Below, one piece after another: positions 27,401-43,321 of a stretch of 64,000 nt of DNA. Position 1 is the stretch's first letter. Every line of letters begins with the position of its first letter. Position numbers and translations under genes: made by a program. The notes beneath the pieces are model-generated. The model searched no databases. It saw only the letters and a program-made list of their open reading frames with translations, and was not told where the DNA came from. This stretch comes from Oscheius dolichura (Eukaryota; Nematoda; Chromadorea; Rhabditida; Rhabditidae), in assembly GCA_932521035.1 (NCBI GenBank), contig OW051494.1:3024001-3088000 (forward strand), written 5' to 3'.

Positions 27401-29586
27401 TCCCCAGTCGGGAACACTCATCGAGTGCGACTGGAAATTATCATTAGAGAGTCATAAAATATGGGGAGGAGATAATTAGCCTTCTCCTCCACCACCAGAG
27501 GAGGACTGGCCTCCCTCTTCCAAATATGGAGAGATAGAGGAAAACTCAATCGTCGTTTCCCGCCCGTGGTCTACACTTAATTGCATTGATTCGGCTCCGG
27601 GGTGAGGAGGAGAGCCATAAGCAGTGGCAGAGGGAGGAGGAAGGAAAAAAGGACTGGGTCAGGCGGTCGCCCGCCAGCCGGCAGGCCATGAATTTCAAAA
27701 TTTGAATAGTCAAAAAGTTTTAAACGGAGGGCAACGAATCGATTTTGAGCGGGAGGGGGGGCGTGGGACACAACAAGTAAATAGGCGGAAAAGGGGGGCA
27801 GTCGGGACGGGATGAGGAGGAAGAGAAGGAGGAGGAGGAGGAGGACAACCAGCCCCCGAAAGCTAGCTACTCGTCCTTCCCTCCAAACTGTTTCTATTTT
27901 CAATCCCTCTTCATCTCCTTGTTGTCCTCCTTTCGCTGCCGTTCTTTTCTCTTCTGACGCCCCGAAAATGAATCACCCTGCTAGCCGTTCGGCACAATGG
28001 GAGCGATTCAATTGATTCCTACCCATAACGGTAGAGGATAGGAGAGAATAGAATATAAAAAAAAGAAGAAGAAGAAGGAGAAGGAGAGAAAGGACTCACG
28101 GGTCTGTTCGTTTCCACCTGGTACCATGTGCCGACTTCGCGAGGCCGTTCTCCCAACCACATGACTCGGCCCTGATACATGGCAGAGTTCTGAAAATGAC
28201 GAGGATTCTCAGAGGACGAGGAGTAGTAAAACCCCGAGATTAGAGAAATCCTTCTCCCTCACGGCCAAAACAAAGTCAACGAGTCAAAACAACCCCCGAA
28301 AAAATGACTGGAGGATGTTTTTCGCGTCCTCGGGCATAGCTATCCTTCAGGGAAGGGGGAGGCAGCCTTCGGGAGGACGGGGGCGCGGTACTGTTTTTGC
28401 CAATAAAAGGAAAGAAAAGGCGGAAATAAACGGGGGGCCACATGATGTCGCGTCTCTCTGCCCGTTTAGAAGGGCGCGTCTCTTCTGCCAAAAGTCATCG
28501 AGAAACCAGTTGTCATGGTATGTTGTCGTGTCTCTCTCTGCCCCCTCCTCGTCGCAAACAGGTCGCCGGGGGTGATGATGGTGGTGGTGGACAAGCACCC
28601 CCTGCCCGCATATTAAACTCACATTATCCGTTATGACGGATACGGGGTCGCCGATTCGTAGATTCTCGACAAAGTGGAACCTCTCCAAGTCCTTGTGCAG
28701 TTCGACCCGTTCCTCCGGGGTGGCGGGCAGGAGCAGTCTATAACAGGTAGAGATCAGCCGAGAGATAGACGGGGGTCGGCCGGGCCGTGTGAGATCAGCT
28801 GGCCGACAGCAGCAGCAGCTGTTCGGGCATGAGTACACAAATTAGTCAGACGGCTATTTCATCACTGAGTAGCCGACGGGCTACGCAGCCGAAGTGACGA
28901 CTTACAGTGTCTGCTCGTCGCTGAGTCTCATCAGATGCGAGCCGCGGACGAGGACGCCGACATTCCGCCTCATAAGGTCCGTGAAGAGGAGATCGGTCGA
29001 GTGGGGGCCGAGTTCGCGGAGATTTTTGGCTATCAACGAGTCCGGCTTGGTCAGCGGCTTCAGGAGGGTCCCCCTCTCCAGCTGGAAATATTCCCGGATA
29101 AAAAGAAGAAAGAAATTAGGGAGACCTTGATTTCAGTGTATTTCCCGTCGCTCTCGAAGACGTAGCCAGTGACGGGCGACTCCAAGAGGGCTGTCTGGTT
29201 GGATTCTGGCGAGCATCGGCCTATCGAATCGCCCAAACTGAAAGGAGGATACTGTAGGCCAGCTAAAAAAGGGGAAGTGTACCTGATGACATCGGTGGGC
29301 TGACTGTAATCGATGAGTTCGAAGCCATCCGGGGGAGAATGCCTCAAACAACGTGGCCGGGGGATCGGGGGCGCGGCGGCTTCTTGGCGATATTTTGTAC
29401 GGGGAGGAGGCACCGGAGCCGAGTCCACGTCCACATCTATCAGTCGGCCGGTACTGGGTCCCGCCTGGAAATTATCCAATAAACTGACGAGTCTAATGAT
29501 ACCTCTTGGTCAATGGCGTCGAGCTCGTTCTCCACCCGCTCCCAGTAGAGATCGTCCGGATGCTTGGCCACTTCCGGATAATACAT
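24401..29586 (-). CDS. CYLD: CYLD ubiquitin C-terminal hydrolase
   Basis: CYLD removes Lys63- and Met1-linked ubiquitin chains and restrains NF-kB/IKK-type signalling. The start [20 protein letters not shown] (ATG 29586) splices in phase to a proline-rich exon. A degenerate CAP-Gly segment follows ([14 protein letters not shown] ... [10 protein letters not shown]). A clear CAP-Gly domain is at about 26,650-26,880 ([39 protein letters not shown]), with a third weaker one near 26,330. The USP core opens with [20 protein letters not shown], whose catalytic Cys codon is near 25,892. A zinc-binding B-box-like part ([10 protein letters not shown]) lies in the 3' half. The catalytic His is in [11 protein letters not shown] near 24,812, followed by [12 protein letters not shown]. 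The stop is at 24401. GC content falls sharply across the 3' exons. Family and active-site residues look intact. Confidence 0.95.
27814..27845 (+). repeat. GGA-rich simple repeat in CYLD intron
   Basis: A run of GGA/GAA trinucleotides lies in the roughly 650-bp intron of CYLD (about 27,440-28,095), the longest of that gene. A similar GAA/GGA tract lies at 28,060-28,092. Confidence 0.8.
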
Positions 29587-30611
29587 TTAATGCCAACAAA
29601 AATAAACTGAAAAATGAGGATGAAAAGTCGGATGCGGAAGTACTTATTGGGAGAGAGGACGAGTATCTTTGGATGTCTCAGCGGCCGCTAGGGGGAGCAA
29701 ACAATGGGAGACGGAATGGGCCGCATGTACAACTTGTCAAATCGGATATATGTAGTATTATCTGGTTCGATTACCAGTTTTTATTTATATTTAGAGTATT
29801 GGCGGTCTTTTGAATATTTATTTATAGATATTCCAAGATATCGGGGCCATTCCAATGGGAGTGAGAGGGACGGGCCTCTTCCACCCGGCAGAGGCTCGAG
29901 ACATCCCTCTCCGGGTCAAAAAAGAAGAAGGACAAGTTGAAAATGAAGATGAGGAAAGTCACCGGGAGAACTGCAACAAGTGGGGTGATCAAACATAAAC
30001 CGTGTGTGATGACTCACCTGGGGGTCCCCCGGCGACGAGAGATAACCGAACTGTCCTCCGGCAGAGGGACGATGCCTGCGGGGGATGGCAAGGACGAGAC
30101 GAGGGGACACCGGAGAGGACGAGACTATTTTGATATTGGGGGAGATCGCGAAAAAGAAGGGAAAACACAACATGCTCCAATTACTGATTAGGTGATCTCT
30201 GAACAATCCTCCTCCCGTGTTGTTTCGAAATTCGAATAGTTCATGGGAGGGGGCAGGGTGGCCGTCCTGGCATTTCGAGGGGGACCCTGGCAAATAACCA
30301 TCAACCGGGTGAATTTCTCTCCTTATCTGGAAATACAGTACGGGATAGCTTCGGCCACATCTAAAAAATAAAGGGGAGTGGCCTTTGCCCCGAAATGGGA
30401 CACGAGGTAGTGGACTCGAAGCCGAGCTGGTCAAAAGAGCCAAAAGAGAGAAAATAGCCACCGTTCATGTTGTGAAAGGAAATAAATAAATATTAGAATA
30501 TGTGTGGTTTGTGTACAATCACAGGATGGGATCACAAGCGACGTGACATAGAGAAAAGTGAAAATATAGAACTCTTGGCAATGTGATAGAATAGAAAAGA
30601 AGAGAAGCTGC
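29587..30611. other. Golgin-CYLD spacer
   Basis: One kilobase separating two minus-strand genes. It would contain the golgin 3' UTR and the CYLD promoter. Several TTTATT (AATAAA on the minus strand) lie near 29,800. Short open frames are purine- or pyrimidine-rich and show no family similarity. Confidence 0.5.
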
Positions 30612-33600
30612 CTATTGCCTGACCCCCGGGAAGACATTCGAGACGCCGACCCATCCCGCCATCCGGGACTCCTCCTTCGCCAGGATGTTGTCCATCTGGG
30701 CCTTGTTGAACTTGGCCACCGTGCCTATTACTCGAGCAATCGTCTGAAACAGTCCCCTGAAGAGAAAAAGAAGACGAGTCCTCCTACCACGCATTCCTTG
30801 CCGAGTTGCTCCCTGTCGGCCATGTAACTGTAGAGCACATTCTTCAGGTACTCCTGCTCGGCGGGGTCGGCGAATGCCGCCGTCTCGTAATTCGTCGCGG
30901 AGGTTCCGTTACTCGTCGGCGGATTGAGCACCCTCTGAATGCGTCTCGTCTTCCCCCAAAAAAGAAAGGAAACGCCACCTGTGGTTGTGTTTTCTTGGCG
31001 CCTTCCAGACTCCTCTCCAGCTTGTTGTTTATCTCCTTCAAGTCGTCGATTTCCCGATGGGAATCTTTCAATTTCTTCCTCATGGCCTCCAATTCCTCTT
31101 CATACTGTAATAGACAAAATAAAATAATCGGAAGAGGAGACGGCTCACCATGAAATCCTTCTGAGGAGCGCTTTCCGTCGAGGAGGATGTCACCTTGACA
31201 GCGGCCGCCTCGGACGAGCTGGCCTTCTGCTCGTCCAGTTGTTTCTTCAGTCTTTCTACCGCTTCGGACTTCTCGTCCAGCTCAACATACAGCTGTTTCA
31301 CTTCTCGTTGAAGTTCTCGGATGACCTGAATGGGTAACTCTAGCCACGCAGAGGGCAGACCTTCTTCCCGTCGGTGTCCTGCTTCGCGGCTGCCTTCCTC
31401 ATCGAGTCCTCCGTATGTTCTTTTAGTGATTTCAGCTGAAAAGGGGGATGATCAAGAGAAGAAGGCCGTTCCCTACCTCGGTGTCCCTCTCCCCGAGGAG
31501 TGTCTTCTGTTGTTCCAGTTCCCCTTGAAGGGTGTCCCTGGCCGTCTCCAGCTCTCCTTTCCTCTCATTCAACACCTTATTCTCTGCCTCGATCTCCATC
31601 ATCCGATGTTCCACATCCGATAGTTTGGTGGCCAGCTGCTTCTCCTTCTCTTTTCTCTGTTCCAGGTCCGATTTCACCGAATTCAGCGCGATGATCTCCT
31701 GCTCCAGACGGGCTTTCTCTATGGCCACCGTGTCCAGCTTCTTCTCCTTCTCGGCTATGTCCGCGCGTAGAGTGTCAATCTATGGGAAACAGTCCGAATA
31801 AAAGAGATAGGCCCTACCTGTAGCATGAGCTCTGCCCTGGCAGCGGATGCCTCGTCCTCGCTGATCTTCTTCTGTTTTGCCGCCGCCTTTTCGGCCTTCT
31901 TCTTCCAGTCGGCCTCGAGCTTCTCCTTTACCTAGAATTCTCTGTCTTCCACCTTTATAGCTCTCCCCACCTGTTGATATTCTTGTTCCTTTGCTTGTAT
32001 CTCATTGGCCAGCTGATCCACCTTCTTCGACAGCTCGTCCCGTTCTGCCTCCACCTGGGAGAGACGGGAGATCTTCTCCTGTCCCTCGGTCAATTCTTTC
32101 TTCAAATTCTCCAAGGCAATAGAGTACTGCTCTCTGAACATTCTCCCGTCTCTTCCAACCAAATTCAAAAAGGCACCTGATCTTGGCGTCCTCCTCCTTC
32201 TCGGCCGTCCTCTTCTGCTCATCCTCCTTGTTGTTCTCGTCCACCTTGGTCAGCGCCTGTCGGAGGGATTCTATCGTCCCCGAGGCGTTTTCTATCTCCA
32301 CATGAGCTCGTTTCAACTCCGCCTCGAGTCTCTTGACCACCTCGGAGTTGCCGTGCTCCGCCTCGGTGGCCTTGGCCCTGGCCGCGTCCAGCTGTCCTCT
32401 CAATTCCGTCAGGATCTTCTCCTAAAATGGCCACCATATATCCCAGGGTCACAACATCCCCCGTCCTCCCGAACACAGTCAAACCCGCCTTAGCTATAAA
32501 TTCAACGCGCATTCGTTCATTTAGTTCTTCTAGTTCTCGAATTTTGGCTGTCTCCACCGTACTCTACAATAATTTCCTAAATGGGAGACGGTCCTCATCG
32601 CGTACCTGTGACTTCTTCATCTCCTCTATCTGATCCCGTAGACTGTAGGTGTCCTTCCGATAGGACTCGGCCTCCATTTCCATGACATTGGCCCTGTCCG
32701 TCTCCTCCTCCAGTTGTCTCCTCAAATCTGTCTCCACCTCGTCGGCGTCGGCCTTCTCCGCCGCGAGACGCGCCTCTATCTGGGAGTTGTCGCTTATTTT
32801 ACTGAAAGAGAAGAGTGAACACGTCGTCTGGGACCAAGGCCTACTTCTGCAGTTGTTGGTTCTCCTGTCTCAATAGGTCCAGCTGTTCCTGGAGGGTGGC
32901 CAGGCTCGTCTCCAGGTGGTTCTTCTTCTCCTCCAACGAGGTCATCTCCCCTTCTAGGGACTTCTAAACCCTCTTGTCCTCTGCCCGGCCCTCCTCCTAC
33001 CTTATCCTCCTCGGCTGCTTGTCTAACTCTCTCCAACTCGTCCTCCACCTCCTTGGCCCTCTTCTCAGCCTCTTCCCTCTTGCCTAACTCCTCCTCCAGT
33101 TGTCTCCTCTCCCTCTCCAGCTGTTCCATCCTCTCTCTTGTGGCATCCTCGTCTCCCTGTTGTTCCTTCCTGTTCTCTTCATTCTGTGCCAATAATTGGG
33201 TCACATTGGCCAGCTAAAGGGCACATCTTCTTGGTTTATCCAATCCCACCTGTTCTTTCACCATGGCCAACTCCTCCTCCAATTGTTTTCTCTCTTTCAA
33301 ACTGTGGGAATTCAATTTTTCCGCTTCTTCTACCTTCTTCGTGAGCCCTGCCACCGTTTGAGAGGATTCGGCCTGCTGTCCCTCAAGCCTCCTCAAAAGT
33401 TCTCCCCTTTCCTCTTCAACCGCAGCTAGATTTTGCCTCAAAAGAGCCACTTCTTCCTAAAAATGGAATAAAAAAGGAAAATCTGAGAAGGAGTACCTCG
33501 TGGCGCCTGGCTGTCTCCTCACTGGTTTCCTTTTCCGAAGAGATGGCAGACAACTTCTCCTCCCACTGCCTGTCCCTGTCCTCGAATACGGTCAGCTGTT

Positions 33601-36400
33601 CCCGGAGTTCTTCCAACTCCTTCGAGGGGGCCGTCTCCACCGGGGCAGCGTTCTCCAGCTGGATGAGTTCCTCCTTTTCCTGGGAGGCTTCTAGAGGGGA
33701 TTACTGTATCTCTTCCCAGTCCCACCTCTCTCCAGCCTCTTCTCTATCTCGAATAGTCTCACATCCGTCTGCTCCTTCTGTCGTCGGGCCTCCTCCAGCT
33801 CCTCCCTCAAGTGTTCGTGCATCGAGGACAGTTCCCTCGACTGTGCCAGCTCCACCTCCAGTTCGTCCTTCTCCGCCTCCATTCGTTTTATCGTCTCGCT
33901 CCTCTCCCGGAGGATTGTCCTCATCTCTTCCAGCTGTCCCTCCATCTCTTTTTTCTCCTCGTTGTTCCTGAAATATATCCTCCTGTCCCCCCGTCATCCC
34001 TCCTCCCCACCTCTCGTTGACTTCCTCGTCCTCCTCCACCGTCTTCTCCATGTCGTCCTTCAGCTGTTCCAGTTCCTCCCGGAGGGTGTTGGCCTCTTTC
34101 TGGTGTCCTTCCGTCAGTTTCGTCACCTCCAGCTGGTGTTTCTCTACCAATTCTTCTATTTCCCTTTCCAATTTATCCATCTGCTGCTTGTAGTTGTTCT
34201 TAATTTCTCCCGTCTCTTTTCTCATCCCGGCACCTACCTCCTTCTGGTGGAATTCTTCCAGGAACTGTTGGTACTGGTCGTCTGCCTCCTTCTTCTTACT
34301 GTCCGCACTCGTCCGAAGTTGTTCCAAGTCCTTTTCCAAGAATGATATCCTAAAGTGTTTTTTCTCCTGTTTCAGGGATAGCCCACATGTCGGTAAGATT
34401 GGTTCTCTCCACCTCCGCCTGCTGCCTCGACAAGGTCATCAACTCTTCGTGTTCTTTTATCAAATCGGCTATCTCTTCCCGATGTTTCAAATTAATATTA
34501 TCCACAATCGAGTCCATTTCCCCCTTCTAATGTTTTTTTTTCGTTATTCTGGGACGGGGAAGCTACCTGCTGTTGTAATTTCGCTTCGGTGGCTCTCAAT
34601 TTGGCTTCCAGCTCCGATAGCTGTATTTCTAGGTTCCTTTCGGACTCTCTAGAGGCAGCCGTGCTTTCCTCCCCCTGGCTAACTTTTACAGAGGCTAGTT
34701 GGCTATTCTGAAAGGTTTCTTTGCTCTTCTAATCGAAGATAGTTCTTTACAAGTGTTTCAATAGCAGATGCATGTTTCTTTTCCAGTTCTTCGATTTGTT
34801 CTTGTGCTTCAGCTGCAAACGTCTCCAACTTCTGCTTCCATTCATTTTCCAGAGCCTCCCGTTTGGTTGCCTCTTCATCTCTCACTGCCTAAAAGTGTCC
34901 TCTTATAAAAATAAACTATAATATTCTAAACAATCACCAGGAAGTTAAAATTATGTGCTTACCTGAACCCCTTGTGCCTTGGCTGCTGACAACTTCTCGA
35001 CCATGTCGGTTTTCTCCGTTTCCAACGCTTTTACAATTGATTGCAACTCGTCGACCTTCTTCTGCCACCGTTCATTTGCCTGCCCATCTTGTATTTCCAA
35101 TTCCCGACATTTATTTCGAAGACTTTCAATCTCCTTGTCCTTACTTTCCATCATAATGAACGTCTCCTTCTTGGCTGCTGCTACTTGGTCAATATAATTT
35201 GACTCGACCTAAAGAAATAGGTTCGAGGATGGTCAAAACCCTACAGAATTGAGACGTTCTGTCCATTGCCCCTCCAATTTGTCTATTTTCTGCTTCCATT
35301 CAGCTGCTATTTTCTCCGATGATCCGTCTCCTTCGGGGGTGTCGTTCCATGCCCGTAGGTTTTCATTTTCCATGGCAAGCTCCTTTATTTTCTCTTTATT
35401 CTTTGTTATTTCTGCTTTACATTTCTCCAAGAGTGATTCGTATTTTTGAAGTTTGCTTGGGCTCTAGGAAATGTAACTATTCATAAATTATGGAGGAAAT
35501 AACCTCAGCTTGACCAGTTTCCAACACTTTTACTCTTTCTGTCAAAGCCTTTTTCTCATTTCGAAGCTTTTCCATCCTTTCTAAGGCTTTGTCTTGAGTT
35601 TGAGCCAACACTGTCTGAAATTCGATATCTTTTTTTCGTGTGACAGCCACTTACTCTGCATTTATTATTTTCCGTGACCACATTGTTGTACTTTTTGACG
35701 AGATCTCTATATTTATCCTTATAGTTAGCTGCCCTTCCTTGTAATTTTGATAGAACAGTAGATATTTGTTCTTTTGAAGCAGATTTGACAACGGCCGACC
35801 CGTATTCATCGACAGTACTCTCCCTATCAGATTCTAAATCTAAAGTAGAGGCGGCCATTCCGGGGACCGATTGAAAGAAGTTCGAGAAGGAGCTAAATCT
35901 TTTTTTAAACCTTATTCTATTGTAAAAAAAACCTCTCATTACTGTTGTTAGATCCGATAGACCATTTTCGGTCTCTTTTCGGTAAGTCGAGGCCGAGAAG
36001 ATCTTCTTCTCGTACTTCCTCCATGAGAGCACTCCCCACCTATAATGGACAAGTTTTTAATTCTATTTAAATTTATAGTACCGAATGATTCAGAGAATCT
36101 TCAAGGGATGGAGGAACGGGCGAAGAAGAGGGGCCGCTGCCAGTGGCATTCAGAAATCTTCGACTTATGTTAGAGCCAGCGTCGCTACCAGCATCGCTCT
36201 GAAGAGTTTTTTTTGTATGGGTTGGTTTACGGGAAATTAAATAGCGTACATTCTCTGAGAAAAAGTAAAGTGAACCAAAGACTAACAGCAGCCGATCTTA
36301 TGGAGCCAATTTGCTCGCTGAGTTGCTCTCCATATTGAGCCACAGAGGCTTGAAGTTTCTTTCCTTGATCTTCTAATTTGGATTTCAATCCTTTGAACAT
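30612..36400 (-). CDS. GRIP-domain golgin (golgin-245/97-like)
   Basis: A long coiled-coil protein with the layout of trans-Golgi tethering golgins. The N-terminus MFKGLKSKLEDQGKKLQASV resembles the MFKKLK start of GOLGA4. A short serine-rich stretch and KEQISTVLSKLQGRAANYKD follow. About 4.5 kb of exons then encode continuous heptad-rich E/K/Q/L sequence. The C-terminus contains EYLKNVLYSYMADREQLGK and IGTVAKFNKAQMDNILAKEE, a GRIP domain whose Tyr in the YLKNVL motif is the residue that contacts Arl1. The stop is TAG 30612. The start could be an in-frame ATG 28 nt upstream (MNNHLEELRMFKG). The first 1.7 kb of the gene are AT-rich, the rest GC-rich. It lies 160 bp downstream of the Pcc1-like gene. 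Which golgin subfamily it belongs to is not decided. Confidence 0.85.
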
Positions 36401-36559
36401 CCGAAGTTCTTCTAGGTGGTTATTCATGGGACACTCTCTCAAGATATGGATCCGAACGAACGGAGATAACGTTATAAATTTAATTCTGTAACATTTATTC
36501 AGATATATACAAACATAACAATAATAAGCTGTAAAAATCAACAAGAAATAAACATACTT

Positions 36560-37008
36560 TACTTATGAGAAAGTTTTGGCTTTTTATTAACCGGCGCTTC
36601 TTGGATCCAGCTTTTCTTTTGTACGAGATCAATCGTAGATTTGGCTAGATCGCACATCTCGAGAATGTTAGCTATCGATTTCTGTAGAGATTTTCTATCA
36701 CCGCTGGCTATTTTGCTAAAACAAGAGAATGGCGATGAAGATACTTCAACTTACATTATGAGATTGCTTCCATCAACTGCTATAGAGCGGATGCTATTAC
36801 TTCTACCAGGATCTTTATCTACTAAAACTGTTCTGCACACTATTTCTGCAGATTCATTACTTCCAATATCTATTTTGATCTCTCTGAAAAGCCAATATAC
36901 AGAAAATATAGAATAAACTTACGCTGAATGTGAATGAAGTGTTCCATTAGATTGATTTTTAACATCTTCATCGTCAGAAGAGGAGCAAGCGCCATTATCG
37001 ATTTCCAT
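36560..37008 (-). CDS. LAGE3: Pcc1/LAGE3-like KEOPS subunit
   Basis: Pcc1 is the small dimerising subunit of the KEOPS/EKC complex, which makes the t6A modification of tRNA. The predicted protein starts MEIDNGACSSSDDEDVKNQ with an acidic low-complexity leader. It then reads AEIVCRTVLVDKDPGRSNSI and RSIAVDGSNLIIKIASGDRK. Next comes SLQKSIANILEMCDLAKSTI, the beta-beta-alpha pattern typical of Pcc1 (paired strands around a Pro/Arg turn, then a long helix). A basic tail ends at TAA 36560. It is about 130 residues, normal for the family. An acceptor TTTATTTAG abuts the ATG, so the mRNA is either trans-spliced or has an upstream exon. Similarity is by pattern, so confidence is moderate. Confidence 0.72.
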
Positions 37009-37417
37009 CTAAATAAATAGCTAGAAATGATTGAAAAGAATAGAAGAGTATAAGGCGAAACACTAGGAAAATAAATCGGATCGCTAGGAGGCAACCAGCT
37101 GGCAGCACCGTATGATGTCAAGATACGTGCTGTTGAAAATGTGTTATATGTTCGACCTTCGCGGTAAGCTTCCCCCTTTATAACAATCCAAATCGGCTAG
37201 GTTTGTCACTTTTTGTCAGTATGAATTCCATACTATGGACCGACCAGTAACCTTTCAAGACATTAAAATTTGAAGAGAACATTCGGGGTATAGTCTATCC
37301 CTCATAATAATTACTAGCACTTTGATAAGTATTTACAACTTTTACTTGGCAATTTGGGAAAAAAACTTGACAAGCACAAAAAAAAACAAATTATTTACAA
37401 TAGAATGATTACAAATG
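37009..37417. other. ATPase-Pcc1 spacer
   Basis: About 410 bp of AT-rich sequence between two minus-strand genes, holding the ATPase 3' UTR and the Pcc1 upstream region. A possible short upstream exon (MTSYGAASWLPPSD, 37,080-37,121) cannot be joined in frame and is not supported. Confidence 0.5.
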
Positions 37418-40917
<3,500 letters not shown>

Positions 40918-41405
40918 GGCAATCTTAAAATAGCAAAAATTGCTAAAGGAATGAAAAAAAGGACACTGAAGAGTTGTCAAGTTGTTTTCATCTCTGAGGT
41001 CATAACTTTATGACTTCGATAGCAGATTTGAAGTTGTTTTTGTTGCTCTAAGCTGTTCAAATGGTTCTGTGTCACATTGCATATAAAGGCTACAACCGGA
41101 AAAATACAAGATAGAAGAAAGTCAGTGAGGCGAATGAATGGATTGTCCAGGCCTCAGACGCTGAAATGCTGCAACTACGCGCAAATATGTTCTTCTTTGA
41201 AGTTCTTCTCCAATTTTTATTTCATGAAATGAATTCAGCGTAGTTCGCCCAGAGAACATCCGTCTCTTTCACAACTATGCCGTTATTCTACGAGATTGTA
41301 CATCTTTATTACATCTCAAAATAGACTGAAAAGCTATGAAAAAACGGCTATGCATCTTTATTGAGTTAATTTTCAAACTTTCTGATGGGTAGCTCTTCAA
41401 TGCCT
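40918..41405. other. Upstream region of Na+/K+-ATPase gene
   Basis: About 490 bp of AT-rich sequence between two minus-strand genes. No convincing coding sequence; expected to hold the ATPase promoter/outron and the 3' UTR of the upstream gene. Confidence 0.5.
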
Positions 41406-42563
41406 TCAGTTATGTGCTTCTTTGTGGATCTCAGGCCAATACAGTACAACTAAAATGAGGTAAAAAGTCTCGAGTTCGACCCAGACTTGCCAAATTTCCT
41501 TCCCAAAATGGCTCCAGCGCAAAAAGGTCATCATTTGGAGTCTCTATGACAATCTAAAATTGAGGAGAATGGTGCTTTACCCAATAAATAGGGATATGCT
41601 CCACCCATTGAGATATAACTGACCCAGTCTTCCCCAAGGTGCACCTTTCCTTCAGGGAGACCCACGACGAGAGGAGAGTCTTCCGGCCGTAGATTGGCAA
41701 CTTGAAATAATTCAACGGTGGGTTGGAAAGGGTTAGCAGCTGGAAGGGGACAGTCAGTTTCTGGTTGGAAATATGGACCTGGACGACGGGAGCCAGGGAG
41801 GGGGTCGACTCGGCCACCACGGAATCTATCCGAATCTCCTCATATTTCGACAAAACTTGGGCATAATCGGGGGCCAACCAGTCACAAAACTCGGTATGGA
41901 CTCGCTTGACACCCTGAAAAGTATCTTCCCTGTTGAATTGGAAACCCGTCTCCTATATATTCTAATTTCTAGTTGGAGTACTGTAGCCCTCAGTCTGCCC
42001 GCTACTTACCAGGGTGGCCAGTTCTCTCAGCAGACCGAAGTCGAGCGGGACCTGCTTGCCTGGCACGTATGTGAGGTTCGCCTTTTAGTAGTAAACCTCT
42101 CGCGGCCGAAACCGTTTGACCATCGGGACTAGGCCGCCCTCGTCGCTCTCTCGGTATGCTCTATATTTGAGCTTTTGGCATTTTATTTTGGCATTATCGA
42201 AAAAGGTGAAATATTCGTCCGGGTACGGTCCGCTGTCGCCACTCACCGACTGAAATTAGAAATAGTAGGGCGATAAGTGCGATTAATTACCACAGCTAGA
42301 ACCCCCACAAGGAGAGTCCCAAATCTAGCAAAATTTATGCTGCGTGGTCCAAAATAATCCTTCGGTCCCAATTTCCCGTTCGAGAGAATCGTCAACCCTG
42401 TGCATGTGCCCGTCTGATGAGAACAATGTGCTATGCCGTACGCGGGGTTGTATACGTACTTGTTGAGGTAAACATCAAGCTCCTGAATATTATTTTTTCC
42501 TTTCTCTTCTTCTCTTGTTTCATCGTGCTCCAGACGAGAAGAAGGTCGAGCTACTGGTTTCAT
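41406..42563 (-). CDS. Unrecognised protein, possible membrane segment
   Basis: A multi-exon gene with no family I recognise. The first exon starts MKPVARPSSRLEHDETREEE and contains one hydrophobic stretch (FARFGTLLVGVLAV). It splices to SVSGDSGPYPDEYFTFFDNA and AKIKCQKLKYRAYRESDEGG. Then come YVPGKQVPLDFGLLRELATL, a long exon (VHTEFCDWLAPDYAQVLSKY ... LPIYGRKTLLSSWVSLKERC) and NLAIVLYWPEIHKEAHN, ending at TGA 41406. An in-frame TAA near 42,086 must be removed by splicing. A 39-nt intron 42082-42120 does this and keeps the frame. An alternative last-exon frame would end at 41366. The total is roughly 320 residues. It may be a single-pass or soluble protein. Confidence 0.5.
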
Positions 42564-43321
42564 CTGTCGGAATATGACTCGAATGGGAGTGGCTGAGCGC
42601 GTCTCGGCGGCGCCTCGGTGGTGGTCGGCTCAATGAGAAGCCATCAACAAGAAAGGAATTCAAACAATCAACAAAAAGAAGCAGACAGCCTTTTTATTCA
42701 TAGTAAACGTTTATTCTGAAACAAATGAAAAAAAAAACTGACGTGGGGCACAATGTGCCTCTCCTCCAGCTGGGCAGCAACGCCTCGGCAAAGGCCACGC
42801 CTCTGCAAAGGCCAAAATGTGGAGGTCTGGTAGAAAATTCGGAGGGCTGGTAGAAAATTCGGAGTAGCGGCAGAGGTCTGTTAGAAAGATGGGGTTCGCT
42901 TGGACATTCTCTTGTGAAACTGCGATTCTTTCCGAGCCAAGGCAGACCTGCTTGTTGTCCCCTTATCCTTATCACTGCCCTCCTCTATCTAGTGTCCTCA
43001 CCCCTGCCAGATGCTTCGGCCAAGGATTATATTCTGCTCTTGAGAGCTCCGATTCGTCCGTCGATAAAAAGACCACGGTAAGGAGGATGCCGTCCCCTTG
43101 TCCTCCCTTACCAAGGTTTTGAAAACGATTTCTAGGACAACTTTTGACGATCTATTGAATGGCATAAGACTCATCGCGTGAAGCCACGAGCAACTAAAAA
43201 GGTTCCCTTGTTAGAAAACCAGCCTCTCTGATTGGCGTCCCACCCCTTTCTCCCCAGTTTAATTATGAAAAGATATCCGGAACAGAAAAATCAACAACTT
43301 CATTAGTATAACAGAGAGTGG
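42564..43321. other. RPL22 downstream region
   Basis: About 760 bp between the RPL22 stop and the next minus-strand gene. It contains a short tandem repeat (see separate entry). Open frames on both strands (42,694-42,975 minus; 42,889-43,122 plus) resemble no known protein. Confidence 0.5.
42821..42864 (+). repeat. 20-bp tandem repeat, two copies
   Basis: Two adjacent 20-bp units share GGAG, then CTGGTAGAAAATTC, differing by one base, followed by a third GGAG and a degenerate partial copy (CTGTTAGAAAG). It lies in noncoding sequence 3' of RPL22. Confidence 0.8.

Noticed and set aside
30612..36400. Many long plus-strand open frames opposite the golgin exons
   Set aside because: They are rich in L/S/F from complemented coiled-coil codons and have no domains; they are shadows of the minus-strand gene.
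42694..43122. Opposed open frames downstream of RPL22
   Set aside because: They contain the tandem repeat and lack codon bias or known motifs; more likely 3' noncoding sequence.
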